NCBI GenBank assembly: GCA_037439425.1
Contig: JBBIWA010000109.1
Span: 1 to 13,574 of the forward strand
Direction: 5' to 3'
DNA: 13,574 nucleotides
Origin: JBBIWA01 sp037439425
GTDB lineage: Bacteria; Acidobacteriota; Blastocatellia; RBC074
Below, piece by piece: positions 1 to 7,895 of the stretch; the stretch's first letter is position 1; every line of letters starts with the position of its first letter. A model generated the notes under the pieces. The model was given only the letters and a program-made list of their open reading frames with translations, ran no database searches and was not told the DNA's origin. Both the position numbers and the translations under genes were made by a program.

Positions 1-512
1 CCGCCACCACCGCCGCCACCACCGCCAAAGCCACCGCCTGCTGACTCTGACAGCAGCGAATCCGATTGCACGCCGCGCGCGCTGACGCTGAAATCATAAG
101 CATTGCGATGATCGTTAAGGGTGTCGAGCAGGATGCCTACCCGGTCTGAGGAGCGCACCTGATCGCGCGTGTCAATCTGTCTGGTAATCTTGTTGGGCTC
201 CGAATCGTAGCACCGAAAGCCGAAGTAGATGGCGGAGTCGTCATAGAAGATGCGCACCTCGGTGCGCTCGCTCGCCGGCGCTCCTTCATTCGGCTCAGTC
301 TGAACGAAATCTGAAGCTGGCTCAATCGTGGCCCACACCTCATCATCGAGCCGCCCGTCAATTTTTACGTCCGTCGTCCGCCGCTCAATCTGATACCTTT
401 TCTTTCCAGTTTCCGCCTGCTCTTGAGCTAAGGCTGGCCTCGCTCCAGCCAGGATTGGCACCATCAGAAACAAAAATAAGGTGGGAAATAAAAACCGAGA
501 TGAAATACGCAT
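1..512 (-). CDS. Secreted CBM9/DUF5916-type protein, 5' part only
   Basis: The reading frame starts at the ATG complementary to 510-512 and stays open to the left edge, giving 170 residues of a longer protein. Residues 1-29 form a signal peptide: a basic start, a Phe/Leu-rich core and an A-L-A cleavage site before Q30. From about residue 39 the sequence resembles the family 9 carbohydrate-binding-like domain at the front of DUF5916 proteins: a K-I-D-G-x-L-D-D-x-V-W opening, then a strand with the pattern V-R-I-F-Y-D-D-S-A-I-Y-F-G-F, and a D-R-V-G-I-L-L-D-T segment. The last visible residues are almost all glycine, encoded by ccgcca-type repeats at 1-38. Such proteins usually continue into an outer-membrane beta-barrel-like region, which lies outside the window. 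Substrate unknown. Family confidence is fair; function is not established. Confidence 0.75.
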   Translation of the reverse strand, partial: MRISSRFLFPTLFLFLMVPILAGARPALAQEQAETGKKRYQIERRTTDVKIDGRLDDEVWATIEPASDFVQTEPNEGAPASERTEVRIFYDDSAIYFGFRCYDSEPNKITRQIDTRDQVRSSDRVGILLDTLNDHRNAYDFSVSARGVQSDSLLSESAGGGFGGGGGGGG

Positions 513-702
513 GCCACTTAAGTTATCACCCAAGCAGCCTCACTAAATCCTCGCTGCTACCCATTATCAGTATCAATGTCAGAAGTCTGAAAGCGCAGGC
601 AGAGTTTAGCAGATAATGCAACCAGGGCCCAAGCCTATAGTTTCATCTGCTCATGAATTAAAAAATCACCTCGATAGCCCCTTCAATCTCAAAGAGGAAG
701 GG
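513..702. other. Intergenic stretch between the two minus-strand genes
   Basis: No convincing coding sequence. On the minus strand a weak hairpin (679-684 pairing with 697-702, 12-base loop) directly follows the stop of the M1-like gene. An A-run at 660-665 reads as U-run after it, but 13 bases away, so it is a poor intrinsic terminator. At 556-574 the minus strand shows a degenerate Fur-box-like sequence, 14 of 19 matches by eye to the classical consensus, upstream of the CBM9-type gene. Confidence 0.4.
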
Positions 703-2439
703 TCAGAAGGGGCGTGCAGCCGCGCGGCCAATGCGTATGAAGAAGCGGCCGATGGCGCGCGCCTTCGAACTGGACGGAGCGAAGAATGTCAGGTCCGGAA
801 CGCCTATATCCTCGTCGCCGTGCTTCTCTTTGATCCAGCGTTGAAAGAGTAATCTGATGGCGCGCGGATCAACAGCTTGCGTTCGGAAGGCCAGTTGCAA
901 ATCCTCAGGAGAGGCGATCTGAAAACGGTAATCCTGGTAATAATGACGCAAAGCGGTAAAGAAAGGCCGGTCACCCAAACTGCGGCGCAGTGCCACAAAG
1001 AATAAAGCCCCTTTGGCTTGAACAATGGCAGCATATTGCAAGGCGCTGCGAAAACTTCGGGCTGCTTTCTCCACCTCGACATCCGCTCCGCCAAACATGC
1101 GATAGGCGTAATAAGCGGCGCGCAAATGCTGCTCGATTGCCGCCTCCCCTGCGGCGGGTCCGTAGGCCGCTTCATAAAAGTAAGCCGCCGAATAATTGGC
1201 CAGGGCTTCATCCAGATACGGGCTTCGCTGCGGATTGCTTCCGACCACCTCGCCCCACCATTGATGCGCGATCCCATGAGCGAGCGTGAATTCGAGCGCA
1301 GCTTTGACCAGTTCGGCCTGCTCCCTCACAATGCCAGGCAATCTCGCCGCCTGCGGAGCCTCGAAATCAATACAGTAAGCCCGTGCCAGTACCACCATCC
1401 CGGGGAAGTTTATTCCCGTGTAGCCTGCCGGCAGTGGCAGCTCAATGACAGATAAAGTGGGATAAGGGTACTGTCCAAACGTCGAGCCAAAGACTTCGAC
1501 GGCGCGCGCAGCGATTTCGAGCGCCCGCTGACCAAGGCGGTCCTGACCTTCCCGGAAATAAGAGATGAGCTGCGCACTACCCACCTGGGTCGCAACTTGT
1601 TTTAAGCGCTCTCCAAGCGCGAGCGCAAAGCCGCGCAGTTTCTCACCGCGAAAGACAAGCTCCTGTCGCTGGGGCGATAACGAGCGAGAGGAGCAAAGGC
1701 CAGGACCGATTACCACCACATCGGCTTCGGTCCGTACGGTTACCTCGTAATCTGCTACTTCGCTGAAAACAAGTTCGCCCGCCCCGACTGCCAGGCGATA
1801 ATCGGCGGCTGACTGTTGCGCTGCCAGCAGCGGGTAAAAATAGCCGAGCAGCATCGCCTGCTCTCCGGCAAAGAAGATATCGCGAGCGTCACGCATCTGT
1901 TTCTCATCGCTCACGGCATCACTGACTTCTTGCAACACGTGCGCCAGCAGCGTAGTCTCTTCCCGTTGCACCAGTGGGAGGCGAGCTGTGAACTCCAGTG
2001 TGAGTTCTAGTTCCCGTTGCGGCTCCAGCCTGTAGGGCAGCGCAACCTTCAGAACTGAATAGCGAGCTTTGTAGCCAAAGCGCAAATCTCGGACGCCATC
2101 GCTGACGCGCTGAACAGTCAACCAGGGAAGATCCGCTTCCTTCAACCCCACGTTCGGATACAGATTGAAAATAATGCTCTCCAGATCATCGCCAGTGGAG
2201 TTGATGAATCGCACCTGCTGACGCCCGGCAAAACGAGCTGACCGGTAATCCACGTCGATCTCGACCCGGTACTGCTGGCCGGAGAGAGGTCGGTCTTGCT
2301 CCCGGGAAAGAGATTGACCCGGTGAAGACAGACTTTCCCCTTCAGCCCTTCCCCGCAAGGCCAGACTGTTCATCAAAGCCACCGCTGCGCACAGACAGCA
2401 GCCCACCTGATAGATCTGCTTCAGAGACTTCACGCACAT
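703..2439 (-). CDS. M1-aminopeptidase-like exported protein, probable pseudoenzyme
   Basis: 578 residues. The N-terminus (about 1-33) is a signal-peptide-like hydrophobic stretch with several Cys; its cleavage site is unclear. Residues about 50-330 match the beta-rich N-terminal domain of M1 (gluzincin) peptidases. The catalytic domain has H388-G-I-A-H392-Q-W-W-G and E411, with exactly 18 residues between H392 and E411, so the three zinc ligands of HEXXH-18x-E are kept. The catalytic glutamate of HEXXH is Gly389 (codon GGG, one base from GAG). The usual G-M-E-Y-P-G (the GAMEN equivalent) reads G342-I-N-F-P-G. The tyrosine expected in the V-Y-x-K-G-A segment is Gln474, 63 residues after E411. 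Three catalytic positions are thus changed, and peptidase activity is doubtful. It could bind peptides or zinc. No clear Shine-Dalgarno precedes the ATG at 2437-2439. Family assignment is strong; the inactivity is inferred. Confidence 0.85.
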   Translation of the reverse strand: MCVKSLKQIYQVGCCLCAAVALMNSLALRGRAEGESLSSPGQSLSREQDRPLSGQQYRVEIDVDYRSARFAGRQQVRFINSTGDDLESIIFNLYPNVGLKEADLPWLTVQRVSDGVRDLRFGYKARYSVLKVALPYRLEPQRELELTLEFTARLPLVQREETTLLAHVLQEVSDAVSDEKQMRDARDIFFAGEQAMLLGYFYPLLAAQQSAADYRLAVGAGELVFSEVADYEVTVRTEADVVVIGPGLCSSRSLSPQRQELVFRGEKLRGFALALGERLKQVATQVGSAQLISYFREGQDRLGQRALEIAARAVEVFGSTFGQYPYPTLSVIELPLPAGYTGINFPGMVVLARAYCIDFEAPQAARLPGIVREQAELVKAALEFTLAHGIAHQWWGEVVGSNPQRSPYLDEALANYSAAYFYEAAYGPAAGEAAIEQHLRAAYYAYRMFGGADVEVEKAARSFRSALQYAAIVQAKGALFFVALRRSLGDRPFFTALRHYYQDYRFQIASPEDLQLAFRTQAVDPRAIRLLFQRWIKEKHGDEDIGVPDLTFFAPSSSKARAIGRFFIRIGRAAARPF

Positions 2440-2510
2440 AAGCTTACTGGTTGTTGCCTGCCTTATTCAAGCCGCCCGGGGAGATTCGCAACCATCCGAG
2501 CCCCCCTGCT

Positions 2511-2762
2511 CTGCTAATCGGGTGCAGTTTTCAAAAGTCGGTTCGTGGTAGCGGTGACAGCATCCCACCAACGGCAGTTGGTGGAGAGTGCAAGTCCAGC
2601 CTACACCAGCTTGCGTCACCATCCATCGGATACCCCCGATGGAAATCGGGGGAGGGTTCCAACCCCAGCCTGCGATCCGGACCGTAGGTTGGACTTGAAC
2701 CATCCACCAACTGCAGTTGGTGGGATTGCGACCGACTTTTGGAAACTGAACCCCTGCTAATC
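2511..2762. mobile_element. MITE-like element with 9-bp target duplication
   Basis: The element proper is 2520-2753 (234 bp). Its ends are 23-bp inverted repeats, 2520-2542 and 2731-2753, with 21 of 23 positions matching; the best part is caaaagtcggt against accgacttttg. Outside them lies the same 9-bp word, ctgctaatc, at 2511-2519 and 2754-2762, as expected for a target-site duplication. A second inverted pair lies further in (2591-2604 and 2684-2697, 13 of 14). Three perfect small hairpins are inside: 2565-2584, 2704-2723 (both ccaaccaac-type arms around a 4-base loop) and 2633-2652 (cccccgat/atcggggg). It has no credible transposase gene, so it would be a non-autonomous element moved by a transposase elsewhere. 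I could not assign an IS family. Confidence 0.75.
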
Positions 2763-2950
2763 TGCGCCTGCACTCAGGCTCGGCTCTATCCATTTTGGGT
2801 CTTAAAAAATAACGACAGGTCGCGGAAGCTGAAGACCACTTTTTCACGGAGCTATTCTCTGCCACCACTGCCCGTCGAGTTGCTGCCACAGCGGGGCAAG
2901 TGGCTTGGCCGTAGCAGGAGCGAGCTCTGGGCATTGATTGAGAGATCGCT
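2763..2950. other. Intergenic sequence without recognised features
   Basis: This stretch lies between the MITE-like element and the palindromic repeat array. Open frames cross it on both strands but show no domain, signal peptide, ribosome binding site or codon pattern like the neighbouring genes. I see nothing functional in it. Confidence 0.5.
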
Positions 2951-3340
2951 CTGTTCTGTTAGGAGCGGCTATCTATAGCGACGCGATACGGAAAGTCTTC
3001 AGCTCCGTTATGAGCAGCCTATCTATAGCGATTCAGCTGCGGTCAGGAGCGGCCTGTTTATAGCAGGCGGCATCGCACGTTTTTCAGCTGCGGTCAGGAT
3101 GAGCAGTGATTGATAGGTCGCTCCTGACGGAGCTAGGCTTACTTTTCTTCACTGCTTGCTATAGACAGGTCGCCCCGCTGGGGCTGCAGGAACCTCTGTC
3201 GGACGTTGTTCAGCTCCGTTAGGAGCGAGCTGTTTATAGCAGGCGGCATTGCACGTTTTTCAGCCCCGTTAGGAGCGGCCTGTCTATAGCGACGCGATGC
3301 GGAAAGTTTTCAGCTCCGTTAGGAGCGGCCTGTCTATAGC
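2951..3340. repeat. Array of 30-bp palindromic units at about 50-bp period
   Basis: Nine copies of a unit with core gctccgttaggagcg followed by gcctgtctatagc or variants. Plus-orientation copies start near 2951, 3000, 3034, 3085, 3211, 3261 and 3311. Two copies are inverted, near 3108-3138 and 3158-3186. Each core forms a short hairpin (ctcc/ggag), and the copy at 3158-3186 has cccc/gggg instead, a compensating change. The 20-base sequences between units are also repeated and come in two kinds, one beginning gacgcgatgcgg (2980, 3291, 3341) and one beginning aggcggcat (3064, 3241). The unit is therefore really about 50 bp. It resembles REP/BIME-type dispersed repeats, not CRISPR. No gene overlaps it. 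Confidence 0.8.
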
Positions 3341-3562
3341 GACGCGATGCCGACCTTACAAGAAAGAGCATACAAGCTTCGCTGAGGCGATGCTGCGGGC
3401 GGTGTTTGCCGAGGCGTTGCCATTTTCGGGCCGCGGTCGGAACATACCGAGGTAGCAAAAACTGCGCGCTTGAGCGCCTGACTGAGGCTGTGGGTTATGC
3501 AGCGTGATGGATAAAGCCAAGTCAGACCCAATCCTCCCGTAAAAGCCCCCCCCAAAAAAGTC
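3341..3562. other. Intergenic sequence upstream of the cluster promoter
   Basis: The first bases continue the last repeat spacer. The rest has no recognisable gene; short open frames on either strand look like chance. Just before the promoter there is a run of eight C (3546-3553) followed by six A (3554-3559), adjoining the -35 box. Confidence 0.5.
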
Positions 3563-3591
3563 TTGACAAGGACCAGAGCGCACAGTAGAAT
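3563..3591 (+). promoter_or_regulatory. Sigma70-type promoter of the uptake cluster
   Basis: TTGACA at 3563-3568 is a perfect -35 box. After exactly 17 bases comes TAGAAT at 3586-3591, a 5 of 6 match to the -10 box. The predicted start is near 3598, leaving a leader of about 94 bases before the first TonB receptor. An A-tract at 3554-3559 sits directly upstream, where UP-element-like sequences act. Confidence 0.75.
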
Positions 3592-3600
3592 CGCCCCTTC

Positions 3601-3623
3601 AATTTGAAAATGATTTTCAAATT
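3601..3623. promoter_or_regulatory. Fur-box-like operator
   Basis: A perfect 23-base palindrome with 11-base arms about a central G at 3612. Its core, tgaaaatgattttca (3605-3619), matches the Fur 7-1-7 inverted repeat (TGATAAT-n-ATTATCA) at 13 of 15 positions, the two differences being symmetrical. It lies immediately after the predicted transcription start, where a bound repressor would block initiation. That fits iron-dependent control by Fur, or by a related Fur-family regulator for another metal. Confidence 0.75.
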
Positions 3624-3691
3624 CTGTTTCAGCTCCTTCCGCTCCAGGGGGAGGTGACGTAAGACTGAGAAGACTTAAAGGAGTTAAGCCC

Positions 3692-6124
3692 ATGAAGACC
3701 TCTACGCATACCCTACCTGCTCTTGCTCGCTTCCGCTACCTTCTCGTCCAGGCCTTCAAAGCCCTGATCTGGTCTCTGACTGTAGCCACCGTCAGCCTGG
3801 CGCAAACCAGCCAGGCCACGCTCTCCGGGCGCGTCCTCGATCAGAATGGTGCAGCCGTCATCGGCGCGGCCGTCACGCTCAGACAAGAAGCAAGAAACTT
3901 CGAGCGCCTGCTTACCACTGATGCTACTGGAGCCTTTCAGTTCGACAATCTCCCCCCTGGCCAGTACCGACTGCGCACGCTGAGCACAGGCTTCTCCAGC
4001 GCTACCCTGGAACTGACTCTCTCCCCCAATGAGAACCGTAATCTCGAAGTTATCCTGCACCCGGGCCCGATTGCCGAAGAGGTGATTGTGATCACCAGCA
4101 GCATCGCCGGACCAGCCGACACGACAGCTCGCATTCCAGGCTCAGTCGAAGTGCTTGACAAAGTCTCCCTGGAAAACAGTCGCGTCTTCAATTTCTCAGA
4201 AGCGCTACGCAAGATCGCAGGACTCAACGTCCGCGATGAGGAAGGTTTCGGGTTGCGCCCCAATATCGGCATCCGCGGCCTGAATCCCACCCGCTCGACC
4301 AAAGTGCTGCTGCTCGAAGATGGCCTTCCGCTGACCTACGCCCCTTATGGAGACAATGCTTCTTACTATCATCCGCCGATTGACCGCTTCGACAGCATTG
4401 AAGTGCTTAAAGGGTCCGGACAGATCCTCTATGGACCGGCAACCGTCGGCGGCGTGATCAACTACCTCACCCCTAACCCGCCCACCAAGCCGAGCGGTTC
4501 GGTGACTCTACTCGGTGGGAACCGGAATTACTTCAACGGTCACCTCAGCTACGGCGGCACCTGGCGCGCCACCGGTCTGCTTTTCAATTACCTGCGCAAG
4601 CAAGGCGATGGTGCGAGGGAGAATATTCGTTCCGGTCTAAACGATTTCAATTTCAAATCGGTTACTACGCTGGCTGCGATGCACACGCTGACGTTTAAGG
4701 CCAATTACTACAGCGAGGACTCCAACGTCACCTATTCCGGTTTGACCGAAGCTGAATATCAGGCCAACCCGCGCCAGAATCCGTTCCGGAACGATTTCTT
4801 TTATGGTGATCGCTGGGGCGCTTCGGCCACTCACGCCTACGCGCTCAGCCCCAATTCTCTGCTGAGTACCAGCCTCTATGGTTCGGTCTTCAAACGAGAC
4901 TGGTGGCGACAATCGAGCAATTCGAGCCAGCGCCCGAATGACAGCGCCGATCCAGCCTGCGGAGGGATGGCCAATTTGAATACTACCTGCGGCAACGAAG
5001 GCCGCTTGCGCCAATACTACCACTGGGGCGTGGAACCGCGCTGGAGAGTCTTCTACAACCTGGCCAGCTTGAGAAACCAGACAGAACTGGGCTTCCGCTT
5101 CCATTATGAAAACCAGGACCGCCGCCAGGAGAATGGCCCGCTGCCGACTTCCCGCAGCGGCGTGCTGGTTGAAGATAATCAACGCAAAAACCAGGCCTAC
5201 TCCGCCTTCATCCAGAACCGCTTCCTGGTGGGCAAATTGGCCATCACGCCGGGAGTGCGCGTGGAAAAGATCAAATACGAACGCACCAACCGGCTTGCGG
5301 GAGTGACGGGCAAGACCGAATTGACGCAGGTGGTGCCGGGCATCGGCATCGCTTACACCCCATCAGAAAAGATCACTCTTTTCGCTGGCGCGCATCGCGG
5401 CTTCGCTCCACCGCGCACTGAAGACATTATCAACAACACCACTGGCGGCAGCATTGATCTGGACCCGGAGTTGAGTTGGAATTATGAAGCCGGCCTGCGC
5501 AGCCTTCTCCGCCCAGGACTTAGATTGGAAGCCACTTTCTTCCGCATGGACTACGAGAACCAGATCGTTCCAGCCAGTATAGCTGGCGGAGTGGGAGCGA
5601 CGTTGACCAATGGTGGGAAGACACTGCATCAAGGAGTAGAACTGACCGCCCAGGTTGATACTGGCACTTTGCTCAGCTCGGAACACAACGTCTATCTCCG
5701 CACCGCCTACACTTATCTCCCTATCGCCAAATTCACCGGTACTCGCTTCAGCAGCATCAAAGGCTTTGCCGATACCAGCGTCAGTGGCAACCGGCTGCCC
5801 TATGCGCCCCGATCTCTGCTCAATCTCACCATCGGCTACAGCCATCGGCGCGGTTTTGATGCCTTCCTCGAAGCGGTTCACGTCAGCGACCAGTTCGGCG
5901 ATGATCTCAACACCATCACTCCAACTCCTGATGGCCAACGAGGGCTGATCCCAGGCTACAGGATCTGGAACGCGACGGCCAATTACAATGTCGAATCGCT
6001 GCGAACCACCTTCTTTGTCACCGTCAAAAACCTGCTCAATAGCACCTTCATCGTGGACCGCGCGCGCGGGATTTTGCCGAGCAGTCCACGGCTGGTGCAG
6101 GCAGGGCTGAAGTTCAGATTCTAA
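3692..6124 (+). CDS. FecA-like TonB-dependent outer-membrane receptor
   Basis: 810 residues. Signal peptide about 1-37. Residues 42-123 are a carboxypeptidase-regulatory-like beta-sandwich (A-T-L-S-G-R-V-L-D to L-E-V-I-L), common in front of TonB receptors of Acidobacteriota and Bacteroidota. E129-E-V-I-V-I-T135 looks like the TonB box. The plug, about 145-265, has the receptor hallmarks I194-R-G, the L-Y-G-P-A-T-V-G-G-V-I-N-Y signature, and an N-I-G-I-R-G-L-N-P-T-R-S to Y-A-P-Y-G stretch very like FecA. The barrel follows and ends in a C-terminal Phe, as outer-membrane proteins do. C423 and C433 sit in a loop and could form a disulfide. AAAGGAG at 3677-3683, 8 bases from the ATG, fixes the start. 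Promoter and Fur-type operator lie directly upstream. The ligand is probably a ferric or other metal chelate; identity unknown. Confidence 0.93.
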   Translation: MKTSTHTLPALARFRYLLVQAFKALIWSLTVATVSLAQTSQATLSGRVLDQNGAAVIGAAVTLRQEARNFERLLTTDATGAFQFDNLPPGQYRLRTLSTGFSSATLELTLSPNENRNLEVILHPGPIAEEVIVITSSIAGPADTTARIPGSVEVLDKVSLENSRVFNFSEALRKIAGLNVRDEEGFGLRPNIGIRGLNPTRSTKVLLLEDGLPLTYAPYGDNASYYHPPIDRFDSIEVLKGSGQILYGPATVGGVINYLTPNPPTKPSGSVTLLGGNRNYFNGHLSYGGTWRATGLLFNYLRKQGDGARENIRSGLNDFNFKSVTTLAAMHTLTFKANYYSEDSNVTYSGLTEAEYQANPRQNPFRNDFFYGDRWGASATHAYALSPNSLLSTSLYGSVFKRDWWRQSSNSSQRPNDSADPACGGMANLNTTCGNEGRLRQYYHWGVEPRWRVFYNLASLRNQTELGFRFHYENQDRRQENGPLPTSRSGVLVEDNQRKNQAYSAFIQNRFLVGKLAITPGVRVEKIKYERTNRLAGVTGKTELTQVVPGIGIAYTPSEKITLFAGAHRGFAPPRTEDIINNTTGGSIDLDPELSWNYEAGLRSLLRPGLRLEATFFRMDYENQIVPASIAGGVGATLTNGGKTLHQGVELTAQVDTGTLLSSEHNVYLRTAYTYLPIAKFTGTRFSSIKGFADTSVSGNRLPYAPRSLLNLTIGYSHRRGFDAFLEAVHVSDQFGDDLNTITPTPDGQRGLIPGYRIWNATANYNVESLRTTFFVTVKNLLNSTFIVDRARGILPSSPRLVQAGLKFRF

Positions 6125-6139
6125 AGCGAGAGGATAACG

Positions 6140-7105
6140 ATGAAGATCATAGCCCGTTTGGCGCGCTTAAGTGTGCTCTCGTTGCTCTTTGTGCCGGCAG
6201 CATGTCAACTGCAATCCAGTAATCAAGCGAACAGTACCGGTAGCGACCGGCCAAAGGATAAATTAACCATCGCCATTCAACCGACCTCCAGTCCCGAGTC
6301 ATTGGCAGCGGAGTCGAAAGAGATGGAGGCTTTTCTCGAATCTCGGCTGCCAGGCGTTGATGTCGAGCTGCGCGTTCCCACCATGTACGCCGGAACAATT
6401 GAGGCGTTGCGTTTCGGCCATGCGCAAGCGGCGTTTATGAGCGCCTGGCCAGCGGCATTGGCTCATAAACACGCAGGCGCTGAAGTCGTTTTGGCGGAAG
6501 TGAGAGAGGTCGTCATCGGCCAAGAGAAGCTCGAACGCCCTTTCTACTTCTCTTACTGGGTGGTGCCGAAAGCTTCTCCCTACAAATCGCTGGCTGAACT
6601 CAAGGGGAAACGGGTGGCCTTTCCCAGCCCCCTTTCGACCTCAGGTTATGTGATGCCGATGGCTCGCTTAGTCGAGCTTGGATTGATCGCTCCGGCGGGC
6701 AAAGAGGCAGACCCGAAACAATTCTTTGGCGAAGCCCTCTTCGCCGGTGGCTACGCACAAGCCTGGGAAGCGGTCAAGCAAGGCCAAGCCGACGTGACAG
6801 TGATCGCAGGGGATGTGCCCGAAAAACTCTACCGTGAAGTGCTGGACGCGACCAGAGTGCTGGAGCAACAAGGACCGATACCATCTCATGCGGTGGTCTT
6901 TAGCAAAGATTTGCCGGATGCGCTGCGCTCGCAACTCAAAGCCGCGCTCCTGGAATTGGGGCAAGCGGATAACCGCCCGCTGATGAGAAAGTTCATCTCC
7001 GGTATCTTCGTCAATTTTCAAGAGGCCAGGACGGAAGAGCATCTGGCGGCGCTGATGCAATCTCTGGAACGCACCAATCTCTCGTTTACCGAAAAGCTCA
7101 AGTAA
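6140..7105 (+). CDS. PhnD-type substrate-binding lipoprotein
   Basis: 321 residues. A lipoprotein signal ends in V-P-A-A-C22, so the mature protein is probably anchored by Cys22; Pro at -3 is unusual. The rest is a type 2 periplasmic binding fold of the phosphate/phosphite/phosphonate (PhnD) family: an opening strand L-T-I-A-I-Q-P, an A-F-M-S-A-W-P-A segment, the S-L-A-E-L-K-G-K-R-V-A-F motif and the family's S166-T-S-G169 loop. The usual D-P before this loop is S-P here. It starts 15 bases after the FecA-like gene with a gagagg site at 6128-6133, so the two are co-transcribed. It would deliver ligand to the ATPase/permease pair downstream. The family would be annotated as phosphonate-binding, but the Fur-type operator and receptor context suggest a metal-linked ligand. 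Family call strong, ligand unknown. Confidence 0.88.
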   Translation: MKIIARLARLSVLSLLFVPAACQLQSSNQANSTGSDRPKDKLTIAIQPTSSPESLAAESKEMEAFLESRLPGVDVELRVPTMYAGTIEALRFGHAQAAFMSAWPAALAHKHAGAEVVLAEVREVVIGQEKLERPFYFSYWVVPKASPYKSLAELKGKRVAFPSPLSTSGYVMPMARLVELGLIAPAGKEADPKQFFGEALFAGGYAQAWEAVKQGQADVTVIAGDVPEKLYREVLDATRVLEQQGPIPSHAVVFSKDLPDALRSQLKAALLELGQADNRPLMRKFISGIFVNFQEARTEEHLAALMQSLERTNLSFTEKLK

Positions 7106-7118
7106 TTTTGTTTCTGTC

Positions 7119-7895
7119 ATGACGACGAATCTCATTGCCGACACCGTGCCGCCGCCAGCCATCGCAGCAACCGGCGTGCGATTTTCTTACACGGGCGCCG
7201 AATTCGCCCTCAAGGATGTCAGTTTGCTGGTCGAGCCGGGCGTCATCTGCATGCTGCTCGGGCCGAGTGGGAGCGGCAAAAGCACCTTCCTCAAAACGGT
7301 CAAAGGCATCCTGAAACCGCAACAAGGATGCATCTCTGTGCTCGGTTTCGAGCTCTCTCGCGGCCTCAACCGGCAGCTCAGACGAGAACTCGGATGCCGC
7401 ATCGCTTACATCCCGCAACATCTGGGGCTGGTGAAAAATCTGACCGTCATGGAGAACGCTTTGATGGGAGCGCTGGGACGCATGGGAGTAGTGGCGTCGC
7501 TCCTGAAAGCTTTCTCTCAGCCGGACGTGATTGAAGCCGCGCGCATCCTGGAGAGACTCGGCATCAGCCACAAAGCCGAAGAGAAAGTCTATCGCTTGAG
7601 CGGCGGCGAAAGACAGCGAGTCGCCATCGCGCGCGCCCTGATGCAGCGGCCCAAACTGGTGCTGGCCGATGAATTCGTTTCGCAACTCGACCCGGTGACG
7701 ACGCGGGAGATCATGGCTATCGTCACCGAAACGGCCAAAGAAGGCGTCACCTTTTTGATCACTTCTCACGAAGTCGAACTGGTGGCTGCCTATGGCGACC
7801 GCGCGGTCTTTTTCCGCAATGGCCAGAAGGTCTATGAAGGTCTGGCGCGTGAGGTCAATCTCGACGCCGCGACCAGACTCATGGGGAAGTCATGA
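7119..7895 (+). CDS. PhnC-type ABC transporter ATPase
   Basis: 258 residues, a complete ABC ATPase. Walker A is G48-P-S-G-S-G-K54-S-T. The Q-loop lies in A-Y-I-P-Q-H-L-G-L-V. The signature is L160-S-G-G-E-R-Q166, and Walker B ends L-A-D184-E185 followed by F-V-S-Q-L-D. The switch histidine is H217. Phe186 replaces the proline usual after the Walker B glutamate; PhnC-type enzymes mostly have D-E-P. All catalytic residues are present, so it should be active. It starts 13 bases after the binding protein; no good ribosome binding site is visible, so translation may be coupled to the upstream gene. It ends in a 4-base overlap (ATGA, 7892-7895) with the permease gene. It energises import of whatever the lipoprotein binds. 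Confidence 0.92.
   Translation: MTTNLIADTVPPPAIAATGVRFSYTGAEFALKDVSLLVEPGVICMLLGPSGSGKSTFLKTVKGILKPQQGCISVLGFELSRGLNRQLRRELGCRIAYIPQHLGLVKNLTVMENALMGALGRMGVVASLLKAFSQPDVIEAARILERLGISHKAEEKVYRLSGGERQRVAIARALMQRPKLVLADEFVSQLDPVTTREIMAIVTETAKEGVTFLITSHEVELVAAYGDRAVFFRNGQKVYEGLAREVNLDAATRLMGKS

Noticed and set aside
616..852. Plus-strand 78-codon frame at the 3' end of the M1-like gene
   Set aside because: More than half lies antisense to the M1-like coding region, and nothing in it resembles a protein family.
2467..2934. Minus-strand 155-codon frame across the MITE-like element, and smaller frames there on both strands
   Set aside because: They simply translate inverted repeats, have no domain or signal peptide and no ribosome binding site.
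2951..3340. CRISPR array: 30-bp repeats with 20-bp spacers
   Set aside because: The spacers are themselves repeated, two units are inverted, repeats vary, and no cas gene is present.
3334..3693. Minus-strand 119-codon frame opposite the promoter region
   Set aside because: It runs antisense through the promoter, the Fur-like palindrome and a repeat unit, with no recognisable protein features.
3692..6124. Naming the first receptor fecA
   Set aside because: The plug is FecA-like, but an added N-terminal domain and the absence of fecIR/fecBCDE homologues make ferric citrate specificity unproven.
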